64,000 nucleotides of DNA from Actinomycetes bacterium (lineage in GTDB: Bacteria; Actinomycetota; Actinomycetes; Mycobacteriales; Mycobacteriaceae), in the NCBI GenBank assembly GCA_023460175.1, contig JAEWRC010000080.1, positions 1 through 64,000 of the forward strand, given 5' to 3'. Below the pieces are notes generated by a model. That model searched no databases. It had not been told where the DNA came from and saw only the letters and a program-made list of their open reading frames with translations. This document shows, piece after piece, positions 35,754 to 46,200 of this stretch (positions within the stretch are counted from its first letter, which is position 1; each line of letters starts with the position of its first letter). Both the position numbers and the translations under genes were made by a program.

Positions 35754-38700
35754 TGGATGTTGGGAATATGGGGAATTCTGCTTATAGCATTCGCCTTAAT
35801 ATGACCGTTCCCCATGACTTTGATCAAAAAATCTGACACCAATGCCGAGGCGAATGCGGTGCATCTAGCAGTGTCGGCGACGCGAGCCGTGGACAGGGTC
35901 ATAATACCTCCGACGTGCGACGGTCCCGGGGGCAAAAGTGCAGCATGAAGAGTCCGAACCATCGTCACATCGCACATTTCCCGCCAAGCAACCCGAAAAT
36001 AATCAGTGCTCGATCGCTCGTTCCATTTCGGGTAAGCAGCGAAGTATTTTTCATCGCTGGTCGCGAACTGGTAGTTTGTTCGGGGGATGAAATCCACGTC
36101 AATTTCTTCGAGATCGATGGGCACGTACATATGAGCACGGCCAGTGGTTCGATCGGGCTCCTGAAAGAGCGGCGCCGACACCGAGAGATGAGGTCCCTGC
36201 AAGACGCTCTTCTCCCACTGGTTTGGAGTTTCTGGTTCCCGCTTGATGAAGCCTCGCTTCTTCGCCGCGGCTTCATCCCAACCCAGCGTCCAATCGAAAT
36301 GGATCTCGCCGAGCCGAGGGGCGGCTGCAATCTTGTCGAGTACGTCAGCGCTTGCACGATTCACCGGGTAAAGCATGCGTGCTTCGCCCGCCGGGATGCC
36401 GGGTTCCTCAACCAAAACAGACCATGTAGACAGCTGAGTCTCAGTCACCTCAATGACTCTTTCGGCGTGAGGCCGCAAATCCCACTGACCGTCATTATCC
36501 TTCACACCAGGTGCCGCACCGGATCCGTTGTGCACAAGGGATCGAGTCACAGTATCCGGGTGATACAAGGACGAGGCCTGCAAGAACCGCACCTCTGATT
36601 CATCGCCATAGATATGCACGCCGTACTCACGAGTGTGGGAGATTTCGAAGAGCGACAGCTCATTTCGGAATTGCCAGTGACGGCGCAGACGTCGGTATGT
36701 TTGCCGCCGAAGCTCACGAGCACGCAACTCAGTGAAATGACTTTCCGGATGAATCAATCCAGAGGTCCCGCTTCCCCCCATCGATCGCCAAACACGTTCC
36801 ATGAAACAGCGATAGAGGTCCGTCCGGAGTCCGGTCAGCACAGGTCGGTCCACCGATGATCCAAGATGTTCGCTCACCCCGGCCTGTTCTGCACGTTCGT
36901 CCAAGAACCAGCCGAGCGCCGCGAGCTCCGCGAGGATGTCCTCCCGCTTCTGCCGCTTCATCTCCTCGGCCGGATTATCGGCCAGACGCCACCACGGGTC
37001 GAACTCTGCAAGCACCCCGGCCTCGTCCCAATCGGGCCGCACCCAGGGCGGATTGCCTACCTGCAGATCGAAGCCGCCGCGAGCGAACACCGGCGCAAAG
37101 TCCAGCTCCCAGTGAAAGAACCCCTGCGCCCCGGTTATGTCAGCAGCAGCCTTCAGCCACGAAAACCCTTCCAGCGCCTGGTCGATTGGGAGTGCTTGCG
37201 CGAAGGTGCGATCGTTATCCTCCGCCAGGTCGAGGTCTTGCCAGGACAGGTCGCCGGCGAGGCTGATCTGCCCGTACTTTTCGAACTTGCCGGCCTTCGG
37301 CGGTACGCCGAGGATCGCTTCGAGACCGCCGACCCACTGATCCCAGTCGGGTGGCTCGATATCGGTGGTCAGCGGCCAGGACCACAGAGCACACCAGGCG
37401 TCCATCACCCGACGTAGCCGCCGGTAAGCGCCGTTTTCGTCGTGGAGAACCGTTTCGATCTGCTCGCGGGTCACCGCGGCGCCAGATCTGTCGTGGGAGT
37501 CCAATCCCCAGACCTCAATGTCCCGTCGGATCTCCGATTCTGCGATGGCGAGCCGCCGCAGCGTCAGCCCCCACAAGGTCTCCACGCGCTGGGTGAGCGC
37601 GGCCAGGCGCTTCTTGATCGCCGCACTCGGACTGGATCGAATCCCGTTGCGCCACAGCCGCAGTTCTTCACGCTTGTCCGGGGCATAAGTCTTGGCTTCG
37701 GCGGTGTCGATGACCGCGCCCCAGCCTTCGGACGGCAGTAGGAAGTGGTGAATGCCCGCACCGATCTCGTCTCCGAGCGGCACGTCCTTGGGCACTTCCT
37801 TCAGCCACGCCTTCTTGGCCAGCGACGTGGGTGCGTAGACCGCGCGCCGCGCCCCGATCAGCGAGTTGCCCCGCCGCAGGTGCAGCCCGAACCACGGCGC
37901 CTGCAGGCCGGCGACCATGGTGTCCAGCCACAGCGAGATCTCGGCCAGCTCCACCGCCGTGGCATTCAGGTCCACTCCGTAAACCTGGTGCAGCGCTAGG
38001 TAGGCCTTCACCTTCTGCAGCTCGACCTGGTACTGGTCGGCGTCGATGACCTCACCGCGATCTTCCTGCTGGCGTTTGAGGTATTCGGCGGCCAACTGGC
38101 GGACCGCCTCGATCGCGAACGCCCCCGACCCCAGCGCGGGCTCGCAGATGGTGAGCTGGAGGATCTCTTCCGGCGTCGTGCGCTTGCCGTTCTGGTCGAG
38201 CAGTTCTTCGAGAGCCTGGGAAACAACGAACTTCGTCAGCACCTCGGGTGTGTAGTACGAAGCCGACTGCTGACGTTCCCGCCCGGCGAGCCGGAACACG
38301 AAGGTGCTCTGCCGGTGGACCACCGGGACCCGTTCACCGGTCGCCTCGTCCTCGACCGTCACAAAATCGGACTCCGAGAGGTGATCGGCGCGGGTCACCG
38401 GCACCACCCACGAACCCTTCTCCGGGTCGCCGTTCTTAGCGACCTCGTAGAGGTCTTCCTCGGCGAAGAAGCCGGTGTAAGACATCAGGCCCTCATACAC
38501 CGCGCCGAGCTGGTTGATGCCGAGCTCGGCGTAGGAGATGAACCCGCGGTCGGCGCCCTTGCGTCCCTTGGACTCTTTGGAGAGAAGCAGGTGTTGCAGT
38601 ACCTGTTGTGTCGCCTCGTTACTGAGCCCGACCTGGTCGATGAGCGCGGTGGCTGCCGGTGCGAACAGGTCGGCGCGCAGCGCGTTGAACTCCAGGCCGG

Positions 38701-39829
38701 GCGCCGGATCATCGGTCCCGTCGCCGGCGACCGGCGTGCGGGGATGGTGCCCGCGGTCGACGAGGTGAAACAGCGTGGCCAGCGACTCGTACAGGTGCGT
38801 ACCGGATTTGGCGGTGGGTGACACCAATTCGGTCAGGGTCAGCTCGCGCAGCCGGTCCAGCCCGTAGCCCTCACCGTATTCGGGGGCGCCGGACGGCAGC
38901 ACCCGCATCTCCGGGGATGCTTCGGCGTAGAGCAGGAACAGAATGCGGTAGAGGAATCGCAGCGAATGTTTGGCGAGTTCGTTGGCGTCGATCGCCGCCA
39001 ATGGCAGGCCGCGGTCGGCGCGGCGGCGCACCACGTCGTTGGCGATGATCTCGATGGACAGCCGGATGCCTTCGCGCAGATCCTTGGACACCCCGACGGT
39101 GTGTTTGACCGAGTCTTCGAGAACAGTCGTCCACCAGATGTTTCCGTCGGCATCGGGCAGCAAGGCCTGGCGTCCGAGGATCGCGGCGGCCCGGTCGAGT
39201 TCGCCACCGCGTTTGTCGTCGCGGCGTTCGGTGACCACCAACAGATCGAGAGCGAGGTATCGACCTTCGGCCCACCGCTGCGCCTCGGCGAGCAGCACCC
39301 ATTGCCCGGCTTGCACCACGATGAATGCGGGGGGCTCATCGGAACGGAACGCGGCCGACACCGCCTTGGTCACCGACTCGATGGGCTTGCCGTCCTCCTC
39401 CCCCGCGTCGATCAGCAGCCCGGTTTCGGGGTCGAGCAGGTCGTCGACCGATTCGACCGGGCGGGCCTGTATGAACAAGGTGCTCGTCACACCGGCCGGC
39501 CGGGCGTTGGGCAGTCGCAGCTCGGTACCGGCACGCTCGCCGGTGTAGTCGGTCAGCGTCTCGGGGATGCCGAGAACGGTCCGGATCAGGGCATGCGCCG
39601 CGGGCACCCCGTCCGGATTCTCCGCCAGCGCCGACAAGGCGGTCTGCAGGTCACCAGCCGCGCCGACCAGCCGTCGTCGCACCGTGTCCCGGCCCTCGGC
39701 GGCTTCGGCGTCCCACTGCTTACGTAGTTCGAGCACCTTTCCCTGGAAGGATTCCCGAGGCGAGTCGGTGGTGAAGTAGTGCTCGCTGATCCAGTCCTCG
39801 CCGACGACGATGGAATCGTAGGACGGCAT
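35717..39829 (-). CDS. DrmMI/PglX-like N6-adenine DNA methyltransferase (C-terminus frameshifted)
   Basis: The 1370-aa ORF has an N-terminal region with several Asp/Glu-Lys strands (about 1-500) and a methylase core: LQLTICEPALGSGAFAIEAV near 565 (SAM motif I), YGVDLNATAVELAEISLWLD, and VGNPPWVRPDWDEAG near 930 (the NPPY/W catalytic motif of N6-adenine methylases). The part after about residue 990 is the likely target-recognition region and its DNA (35.7-36.8 kb) is clearly less GC-rich than the rest. The frame ends in WAASFYYAPSV, and the family's usual C-terminus continues in another frame as the 172-aa ORF. In DISARM and BREX such enzymes mark self DNA. Three bp after drmD-like. Confidence 0.85.
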   Translation of the reverse strand: MPSYDSIVVGEDWISEHYFTTDSPRESFQGKVLELRKQWDAEAAEGRDTVRRRLVGAAGDLQTALSALAENPDGVPAAHALIRTVLGIPETLTDYTGERAGTELRLPNARPAGVTSTLFIQARPVESVDDLLDPETGLLIDAGEEDGKPIESVTKAVSAAFRSDEPPAFIVVQAGQWVLLAEAQRWAEGRYLALDLLVVTERRDDKRGGELDRAAAILGRQALLPDADGNIWWTTVLEDSVKHTVGVSKDLREGIRLSIEIIANDVVRRRADRGLPLAAIDANELAKHSLRFLYRILFLLYAEASPEMRVLPSGAPEYGEGYGLDRLRELTLTELVSPTAKSGTHLYESLATLFHLVDRGHHPRTPVAGDGTDDPAPGLEFNALRADLFAPAATALIDQVGLSNEATQQVLQHLLLSKESKGRKGADRGFISYAELGINQLGAVYEGLMSYTGFFAEEDLYEVAKNGDPEKGSWVVPVTRADHLSESDFVTVEDEATGERVPVVHRQSTFVFRLAGRERQQSASYYTPEVLTKFVVSQALEELLDQNGKRTTPEEILQLTICEPALGSGAFAIEAVRQLAAEYLKRQQEDRGEVIDADQYQVELQKVKAYLALHQVYGVDLNATAVELAEISLWLDTMVAGLQAPWFGLHLRRGNSLIGARRAVYAPTSLAKKAWLKEVPKDVPLGDEIGAGIHHFLLPSEGWGAVIDTAEAKTYAPDKREELRLWRNGIRSSPSAAIKKRLAALTQRVETLWGLTLRRLAIAESEIRRDIEVWGLDSHDRSGAAVTREQIETVLHDENGAYRRLRRVMDAWCALWSWPLTTDIEPPDWDQWVGGLEAILGVPPKAGKFEKYGQISLAGDLSWQDLDLAEDNDRTFAQALPIDQALEGFSWLKAAADITGAQGFFHWELDFAPVFARGGFDLQVGNPPWVRPDWDEAGVLAEFDPWWRLADNPAEEMKRQKREDILAELAALGWFLDERAEQAGVSEHLGSSVDRPVLTGLRTDLYRCFMERVWRSMGGSGTSGLIHPESHFTELRARELRRQTYRRLRRHWQFRNELSLFEISHTREYGVHIYGDESEVRFLQASSLYHPDTVTRSLVHNGSGAAPGVKDNDGQWDLRPHAERVIEVTETQLSTWSVLVEEPGIPAGEARMLYPVNRASADVLDKIAAAPRLGEIHFDWTLGWDEAAAKKRGFIKREPETPNQWEKSVLQGPHLSVSAPLFQEPDRTTGRAHMYVPIDLEEIDVDFIPRTNYQFATSDEKYFAAYPKWNERSSTDYFRVAWREMCDVTMVRTLHAALLPPGPSHVGGIMTLSTARVADTARCTAFASALVSDFLIKVMGNGHIKANAISRIPHIPNIQWAASFYYAPSV

Positions 39830-39832
39830 GGC

Positions 39833-42800
39833 TCAGAGTTCCTTTCCAGCGACGGCGGTGGCGGTGGGCACGATGACCAGCAGCGGGCGGACCAGCTGTT
39901 GGGTCGGGGCCAACAGGTCGGCGAGGCGCTGTTCCTCGTTGATGCGCTGCCCGAGCTTGCCCACCTTTGAGCGCTGGGCTCCGAAGAGCTCGAGTTGTTG
40001 CGCGTCGGCGTGCCAGCGCTGGGCCCGTTGACGCCACTGCGCCAGGCGTTCGGTGGTGACCTGTTCCTGCACGTCGAGGATCCGACGCATCTCGCGGCTG
40101 GCGTGCTCGACCGCGACGGGGATCAGCGCCTGGTAGCGATCGGCGTCGGCGATGGGTCCCGGGTTGGAGGCGCCGGGTTGGAGACCGGTCTGTGTGGTGA
40201 GAAAACTGATGTCCTCGAGAGCTTCCACCATGCAGAAACCGGGGTTGGCCGGGTTCGGGAACTCGGCGGTGGAGAACACCCGTGAGATCAGTTGTCCTCG
40301 TTTGTTGCTCAGTGTCCCCATGAGCAAAACGGTGGGGGCCTCCACGTCACCGCGGATCGCGAACACCTGGTTGCGGCCCAGCGCCGTCAATGCGCGGTCG
40401 CTGGCCCAGTCCAGCACGGGGTGCAGCGGGCCGAGGAAGTGCGCCTCCGGCCAGGTGGTGTTGTTGACGCCCTTGCCTTCTCGCGCGATGCGCAGTTGGG
40501 CGGTGCCCACGGTCGGGTTGGTGGCGAGCTTGAGGCGCTCCAACACTCGGCCGTGATGCAGGTAGTTCTGCGGCAGCTGTCCCAGCCGTTGTCGAAGGTC
40601 GCGGGGCGGGGACAGCTCGGCGATGCCGTGCGGGGCGCTGACGGTCCAGCCGATGCCGCCCTGTTCCGGTTTGGCGTGCGGTTTGTCGTGGAAGGCGGCG
40701 TGCAGTGCCTCGTCCAGGAAGGTCAGGTCGTCGGGATAGAGGCTTTGGCGGGGTGAGGCCGGCAGCGGCGTCGCGGTCGCCTCGGCCGCGTCGAACTCGG
40801 CGAAGAACGCGTCCAGGTCGTCACCGGCAGCGACCTCGTCCGCGGTGCGGACCGCGTCGTCGAGTTCGGCGCCCTTGGCGAGCACATCGCGGATCGCGTT
40901 CTCTTCCTCGGTGACGCTGTGCTTGCCCATCAGGGAGGCCACGTCGCCGAGCGTTTCGTGGGCTTGGTTCTCCCGTTCCAGCAGCCGCGACAGCACCCGC
41001 AGGTCGCCGGAGAACTCGGGGTCGGAGGGTTCGAGGATCAGCGAAGAAATCACCGGCGGGTGCTTCTGCCCGTAGCGGTCGATGCGGCCGTTGCGCTGCT
41101 CGATGCGGATGAGGCTCCACGGGATGTCGTAGTGGATCAGGTGGTGGCACTGCGCGTGCAGGTTCACCCCTTCGGAGGCGACGTCGCCGGTCACGAGCAC
41201 CCGGATGGGTGAGGTTTCCAGCTTGAAGTTGTCGACGATCTCCTGTTGCTCGACGTCGGAGAGTCCGCCGTGCAGCATGGCGATGTTCTCGTCCTTCAGA
41301 CCGAGTGCCGAAGGCAGGTTCTTGCGTAGCCAGGTCAGCGTGGCGATGCGTTCGGCGAACACCACCGCCCGCATCTCGGATCCCTTGCCGACACCGATCT
41401 GCTTGAGCCTCTTGACCAATGCGGCGAACTTGCCGGCCCGCTCGGTCAGCGCCGCCTCGTTGAGCTCGGCGAGTGTGTCGAGGGCCTTGATCTCAGCTCG
41501 CTGCGCCGGCACCTTCTCGTCCAGCTTGGCGCGACGCTGCTTGATCGACTCGGCGAGCGCGGCCGGCGAGGACAGGAACGCCTTGGCCAATGTCCACGGG
41601 AACAACGCCTTGGTGTCCCCGGAATAGGGTGAGCTGCCCGAGGCGGGATGCAGCCAGGTCTGCGACAGCTCGGAGGCCACCGCGTCCTCCGCAGGAGACG
41701 GCTTGACCAGCAGGTGCACCGGCTCCGCACGCTCGGCCCAGTCGCTGCCCACCTCGGCGGCCACGTCCGGGCTGTGCCGGTGTCGACGGATGAGGAGCGA
41801 ATCGACGTCCTCCTTGGTGAAGGTGCCGTCGGCGCGCACCACGGTGGGGTCCAGCAGTCGCAGAAGTTCGGCGAAGGACTCCTCCCTACCGTTGTGCGGG
41901 GTGGCCGAGGCCAGGATCAACGCCTCGGTGTTCGGCGCCAGGACGCGGGCCAACTCGTTGTTCAAGGTTCCCGTGTTGGTGAGGTTGTGGGACTCGTCGA
42001 TGACCACGGCGTCCCACTGCTGACGCTCCAGGTGAGCCTTGTAGCGGGGACTCTTGAGCGTGTCGATGGAGATGATGGCCCGCTTGAAGTAGGTGAACGG
42101 GTTGCGGGTGGCCGGCAGCTTCTGACGGACCTTCTGGATGCCCGTCGAGTCGAGGCGGACGAACGGCAGCGCGAAGCGGCACCACAATTCGTGCTGCATC
42201 TGCTCCAGGACGTGCTTGGGTGTGACGATCAGGATGCGTTCACCGCGGCCCCGGCGTACGAGCTCGGACAGGATCATGCCGATCTCGAGCGTCTTGCCCA
42301 GGCCGACGGCGTCGGCGAGCAGGATGCGCGGGCGGATGTGCTGCGGGTCCAGCGCCTTCGTCACCGCCGCTTGTTGGTAGGCCAGCGCATCGGCGAGCAT
42401 ATGCGTCGAGACGGTGAGGGCTTGGTCGCCGTACGGGACGGGCGTCTTCCTGATGAGTGCTTCCAGCCACAGGCGCGAGTCGCGATAGCCCGACGAACCG
42501 TCAGGGACGACTTTGGCCTTGCTCGGATCTTGGACCTCGATCTTGTCCAGGCTGGAGTAGAAGGCAGCAGTGGTCTCGGCCACCAACTCGGAGAGTCCAC
42601 GCACCCGGACGAGCCAGCCGTCGGCGCCCTGTTCGGCCGAGGTGACCAGCCATTCCTCGTCGCGGATGACGACGATCGAGCCAGGGGCGACGTTGAGCTC
42701 GGTGGGGTTGGCTTCTACGGCTGTGGTCACATCTTCTCCGGGCGGTGGTGCTGGGGTCTTGGGGCTGGTGGTCCGCTTGGGCTTTGGGTCGGCGGGCCGT

Positions 42801-43183
42801 GCGGCTTCCGTCTCGGGTCGTTCGGGTTCGACTTCACCGCGGCCGATGAATGTCTGCAGGACGACGGCACGCAGAGTTTTGGCATTGCTGAGTTCGCGCA
42901 GATACTCCATCTGGGCTCTGCGGTTGGTGATCTGCCCGTCCTCGCGGCGAGCGGCCCGCAGTTCCGCGACGACGCGGCCACGTGATTCTGTGTCGTGACG
43001 CAGCCAACCCTCGCGAAGCGTGTCCCATGCCTCTGCGACGAAGTTCTCCTTCGGGCGCGCACCGTAGGCGTCATGCAACACTTCGGCGAGGTCAAATCCG
43101 TCATAGTCGACGAACAGGCGTTGGCACAGATCGTCGAGGAGTTCGCCGGGCAGATTTGACCACCGAAACTTGTACCTAGGCAC
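39833..43183 (-). CDS. DrmD-like SNF2 family helicase
   Basis: An 1116-aa SNF2/RapA-like ATPase from GTG 43183. Walker A LLADAVGLGKTLEIGMIL is near 298, the DESH box VVIDESHNLTNTG near 396, SATPHNGREESF near 420, GDVASEGVNLHAQCHHLI near 675 and motif VI RIEQRNGRIDRYGQ near 697. The N-terminal ~110 residues are a separate small helical domain (LLDDLCQRLFVDYDGFDLAE), possibly an adaptor or death-like fold, followed by a Pro-rich linker. Size and motifs agree with DrmD, the class 1 DISARM helicase, and it directly precedes the methyltransferase as in that system. Confidence 0.83.
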   Translation of the reverse strand: MPRYKFRWSNLPGELLDDLCQRLFVDYDGFDLAEVLHDAYGARPKENFVAEAWDTLREGWLRHDTESRGRVVAELRAARREDGQITNRRAQMEYLRELSNAKTLRAVVLQTFIGRGEVEPERPETEAARPADPKPKRTTSPKTPAPPPGEDVTTAVEANPTELNVAPGSIVVIRDEEWLVTSAEQGADGWLVRVRGLSELVAETTAAFYSSLDKIEVQDPSKAKVVPDGSSGYRDSRLWLEALIRKTPVPYGDQALTVSTHMLADALAYQQAAVTKALDPQHIRPRILLADAVGLGKTLEIGMILSELVRRGRGERILIVTPKHVLEQMQHELWCRFALPFVRLDSTGIQKVRQKLPATRNPFTYFKRAIISIDTLKSPRYKAHLERQQWDAVVIDESHNLTNTGTLNNELARVLAPNTEALILASATPHNGREESFAELLRLLDPTVVRADGTFTKEDVDSLLIRRHRHSPDVAAEVGSDWAERAEPVHLLVKPSPAEDAVASELSQTWLHPASGSSPYSGDTKALFPWTLAKAFLSSPAALAESIKQRRAKLDEKVPAQRAEIKALDTLAELNEAALTERAGKFAALVKRLKQIGVGKGSEMRAVVFAERIATLTWLRKNLPSALGLKDENIAMLHGGLSDVEQQEIVDNFKLETSPIRVLVTGDVASEGVNLHAQCHHLIHYDIPWSLIRIEQRNGRIDRYGQKHPPVISSLILEPSDPEFSGDLRVLSRLLERENQAHETLGDVASLMGKHSVTEEENAIRDVLAKGAELDDAVRTADEVAAGDDLDAFFAEFDAAEATATPLPASPRQSLYPDDLTFLDEALHAAFHDKPHAKPEQGGIGWTVSAPHGIAELSPPRDLRQRLGQLPQNYLHHGRVLERLKLATNPTVGTAQLRIAREGKGVNNTTWPEAHFLGPLHPVLDWASDRALTALGRNQVFAIRGDVEAPTVLLMGTLSNKRGQLISRVFSTAEFPNPANPGFCMVEALEDISFLTTQTGLQPGASNPGPIADADRYQALIPVAVEHASREMRRILDVQEQVTTERLAQWRQRAQRWHADAQQLELFGAQRSKVGKLGQRINEEQRLADLLAPTQQLVRPLLVIVPTATAVAGKEL

Positions 43184-43272
43184 CGCTTACCCACCGATTC
43201 GCCGTTTGGACTACCTCCGTGTTGATCGCTCTCCACGACATTAGTCAGCGCATGTAGATCTATCTCCGGTAC

Positions 43273-46200
43273 CTAGGAAATCGTCTGCTGCGCTGACACT
43301 GGGCCACCGTCTTGTAGCAGTTCGGCCAGCGGAAGTACTCTCCACCCCTCCGCCTTGAGGTCCTCTACATCGGCGGGATCGAGGCCGTAGTTCACCGCGA
43401 TGGACCTTTCCGGCCATGAAACCGCGATGGGAATTCCGCCGGAGCTCTCAAACCCGAGCTCAGGTTGCGCGGCACCGGTCTCGGCAAGCGCGACGAGCAT
43501 TTCGCGTTCTAACCCGAGGGCGGCATCGTGCAGCCGCGCCCAGCCCGCTGGCAGAAGGTCCGGCACCGAGTTTGCTTGCGGACTGGAAGGGGCGAGTAGC
43601 TGCAGCGCGGCACCACGCGATAGCTGGTCGTGGAAGCGCCCATTCCGGTACGACCGCAGGCACCCGTAACACGACGTCTCCACACCGCAGTCACAGTCAG
43701 TCACTCGCTTGACGGCCGATTCCAACACCAGCCCGATTTTCTCAGCGATTCGCTTCGCTGCCCCCGCCCCACCCGGCACTGTGTCAAACAAGACGATGCT
43801 GCGCCGGTGGTCGGCACTCCATGACAATGCCCCATCGATGTCGTCACGGGTGATTTCCAGTGCGTAGGAGGCACCTTCGAGGATCGCATACAGTGCCGAC
43901 AACCAGTTTTCCTCTTGATCTTTGACGTACGGCACCCCGTCGAAGGTGAACTCCGCGATGTCGGACTGGTACCGGTGACCGAGCGAGATCGTTTCTAGCG
44001 GACCGTCACAGTCACGCCCATTGGCGGGCTTTTCGTGTTTACGACGCCGGCTTCCCCGTTCAGCCGCTGTCGCCCACCCACACCACTGGCACAGCTGGAA
44101 ACCTTCGCCGGAACCATCGGACACGACGGCCAGCCAGGCTCGCACGCCCGCCCGCGCGCTCACCTTCATTCCGTTGTGCCCAGACCAGGGGAATATACCG
44201 ATCTCGTCTCCATGCGTCTCGACGTAGCTGCCACCGTGCCAACGGCGTTCCGGCGGTGCACTCCCCACGTCTCTCGCGTCGTTGGCGGCGATGAAGCCGA
44301 ACTCGGGAATGATCAGTGTTCTTACCGGTTTGAACGAGGCTCCGCAGCTAGGGCAAGGTGCAGCCGCGTCGAGATCATTACCACGCTCAAATCGACGGCA
44401 CGTGTTGCATATTCGGTACTTGTGGCGGACCAGCTCCTTGTCCGGACGCTTCCTCAGGCCCGCAGATGTCCACACTTTGCCACCAGCCACGACTTGGTTA
44501 CCTGGCGCGTAGTCGTAGATCGCCAGCGACAAGTCGCGGTCGAGCTCTAGGCGCCGACCAACCGGATCTGCCGCATTGATGGTGCTGAGTTCGACAGTGT
44601 CCACTGGAAATCCGTACTTGGGCAGTATGTTTCGATTGGCGAGAAAGCCAAGAAGTTCTCGACCGGTGATTGTTCGTTTCGTCTGAACAAGCTGATCACT
44701 CAATCGAAATTTGCGCTCTTTGGACGAAGCTTCAATACGGGATTCAATCTCGTTGACGTCCTGGATCAGCTCTTCCTGGACCCGACCGAGAAGATCAACC
44801 AGCGGGCCGACCCAGCTGCCATCATGAACGCCGATTTCTGCCTGCACACTCGATGGAAGCGCCTCGGTCAGCGCATCGTGAACTGATGTGGGAACCGGCG
44901 ACAGGTAGTCGCGAACACCCTCAGCCGGCGATGGTCCGCCAGTTTCGGATGGGGAGAAAAACAGGCCCGCGGTCTTCCACTTCTCGTTGCGCGTGTCGTA
45001 GCAATGCCGAAAGTAGGCCGCCAGTGCAACGGAGTGCGCGTGACGACGCGCGATCCGGGCATTGTCGATCGGTACCCACGGAATGCGCATGTTGCCAGCG
45101 ATCATCTTGGTCGGCTCTTGATACTGCGCGAGATCGTGGGCAGACCGCTTAGCGTAGGTCACAACGAGCGCGGCAGAGGCCGCCCGACGGCCGGCACGTC
45201 CAGCGCGCTGGACATAGTTGGCGGTCTTTGGCGGCATGTTGCGCATCACCACCGATTGCAAATCGCCGACGTCAACGCCGAGTTCGAATGTCGTCGAGCA
45301 GGACAGCACGTTGACCGCACCGCTGATGAACTCGCGCTGAATCTCAGCCGCTTCGTCCGCAGTCCATTGAGCGGTATGTTCGCGAGCGGTCAGCGGCGCC
45401 GTGTTCATGGTCTGATAGACGGTCCGGTAGTGGTTGGTGTCCTCGGCTGGATTCGGTATTGCGAATGGCTTGAGCCTTCCGGTGCAGCGACTGTTGGGAC
45501 AGATGTCGCGGACGGAGAATGCGGTGAGCAACCGGCAGTCGTCGCACTGGTACCACTGGCAATCGGCACCGTTGGACACGCTCAGCTGGTTATGATCGAG
45601 CTGATAGACGTACCCACTCGCTCCTCGCTCGGTCTCAGATGCCAGCAATCCGCTTGACTCCAGCAGCTTCCAGCACCCTTCGAGTATGCGTTCGGCCGGC
45701 GTGTCGATGGACAGGTCCGCGAGGACCTTACGCAGGAACGTTATGCGACTGTTCGTGGCGCTCGCACCGCTGGGACTCCAGCTAATGATCTGCTTGGCAC
45801 GGTCCGACCCGACCGACTTCATCCGCACGCGCGTGTTCCGCGGCGCGAATCGCTCATCCTTCACGTCAACCCGGTCAAGTACCGTCACGGCTCCCTGGAG
45901 GCGGACAGTCTTGGCGAGCTCGTTAAGCAACGCCCAGGACTCATCTTCTGTCAGGCCCAACGAGGTAAACCCTCGCATCGGAATAGGCGTCGTGGGTCTG
46001 AGAGCCACACGCATCAGTCCGAGACCTTCCAGCGACTGCCGTGTCTCGAGCGTCATGAGCTCGCCCGAGATCCACTGGTTCACCGCTTGGTTGATCTCGA
46101 TCTTGCCCATGGCGCGTGGGAAGTGTCCTGCCGCATTGGCCTTCTCCTGGGTCAGCACTGCCAGGTCTCTGACCGTGAGATCACCAGTGGCAGCGGGATC

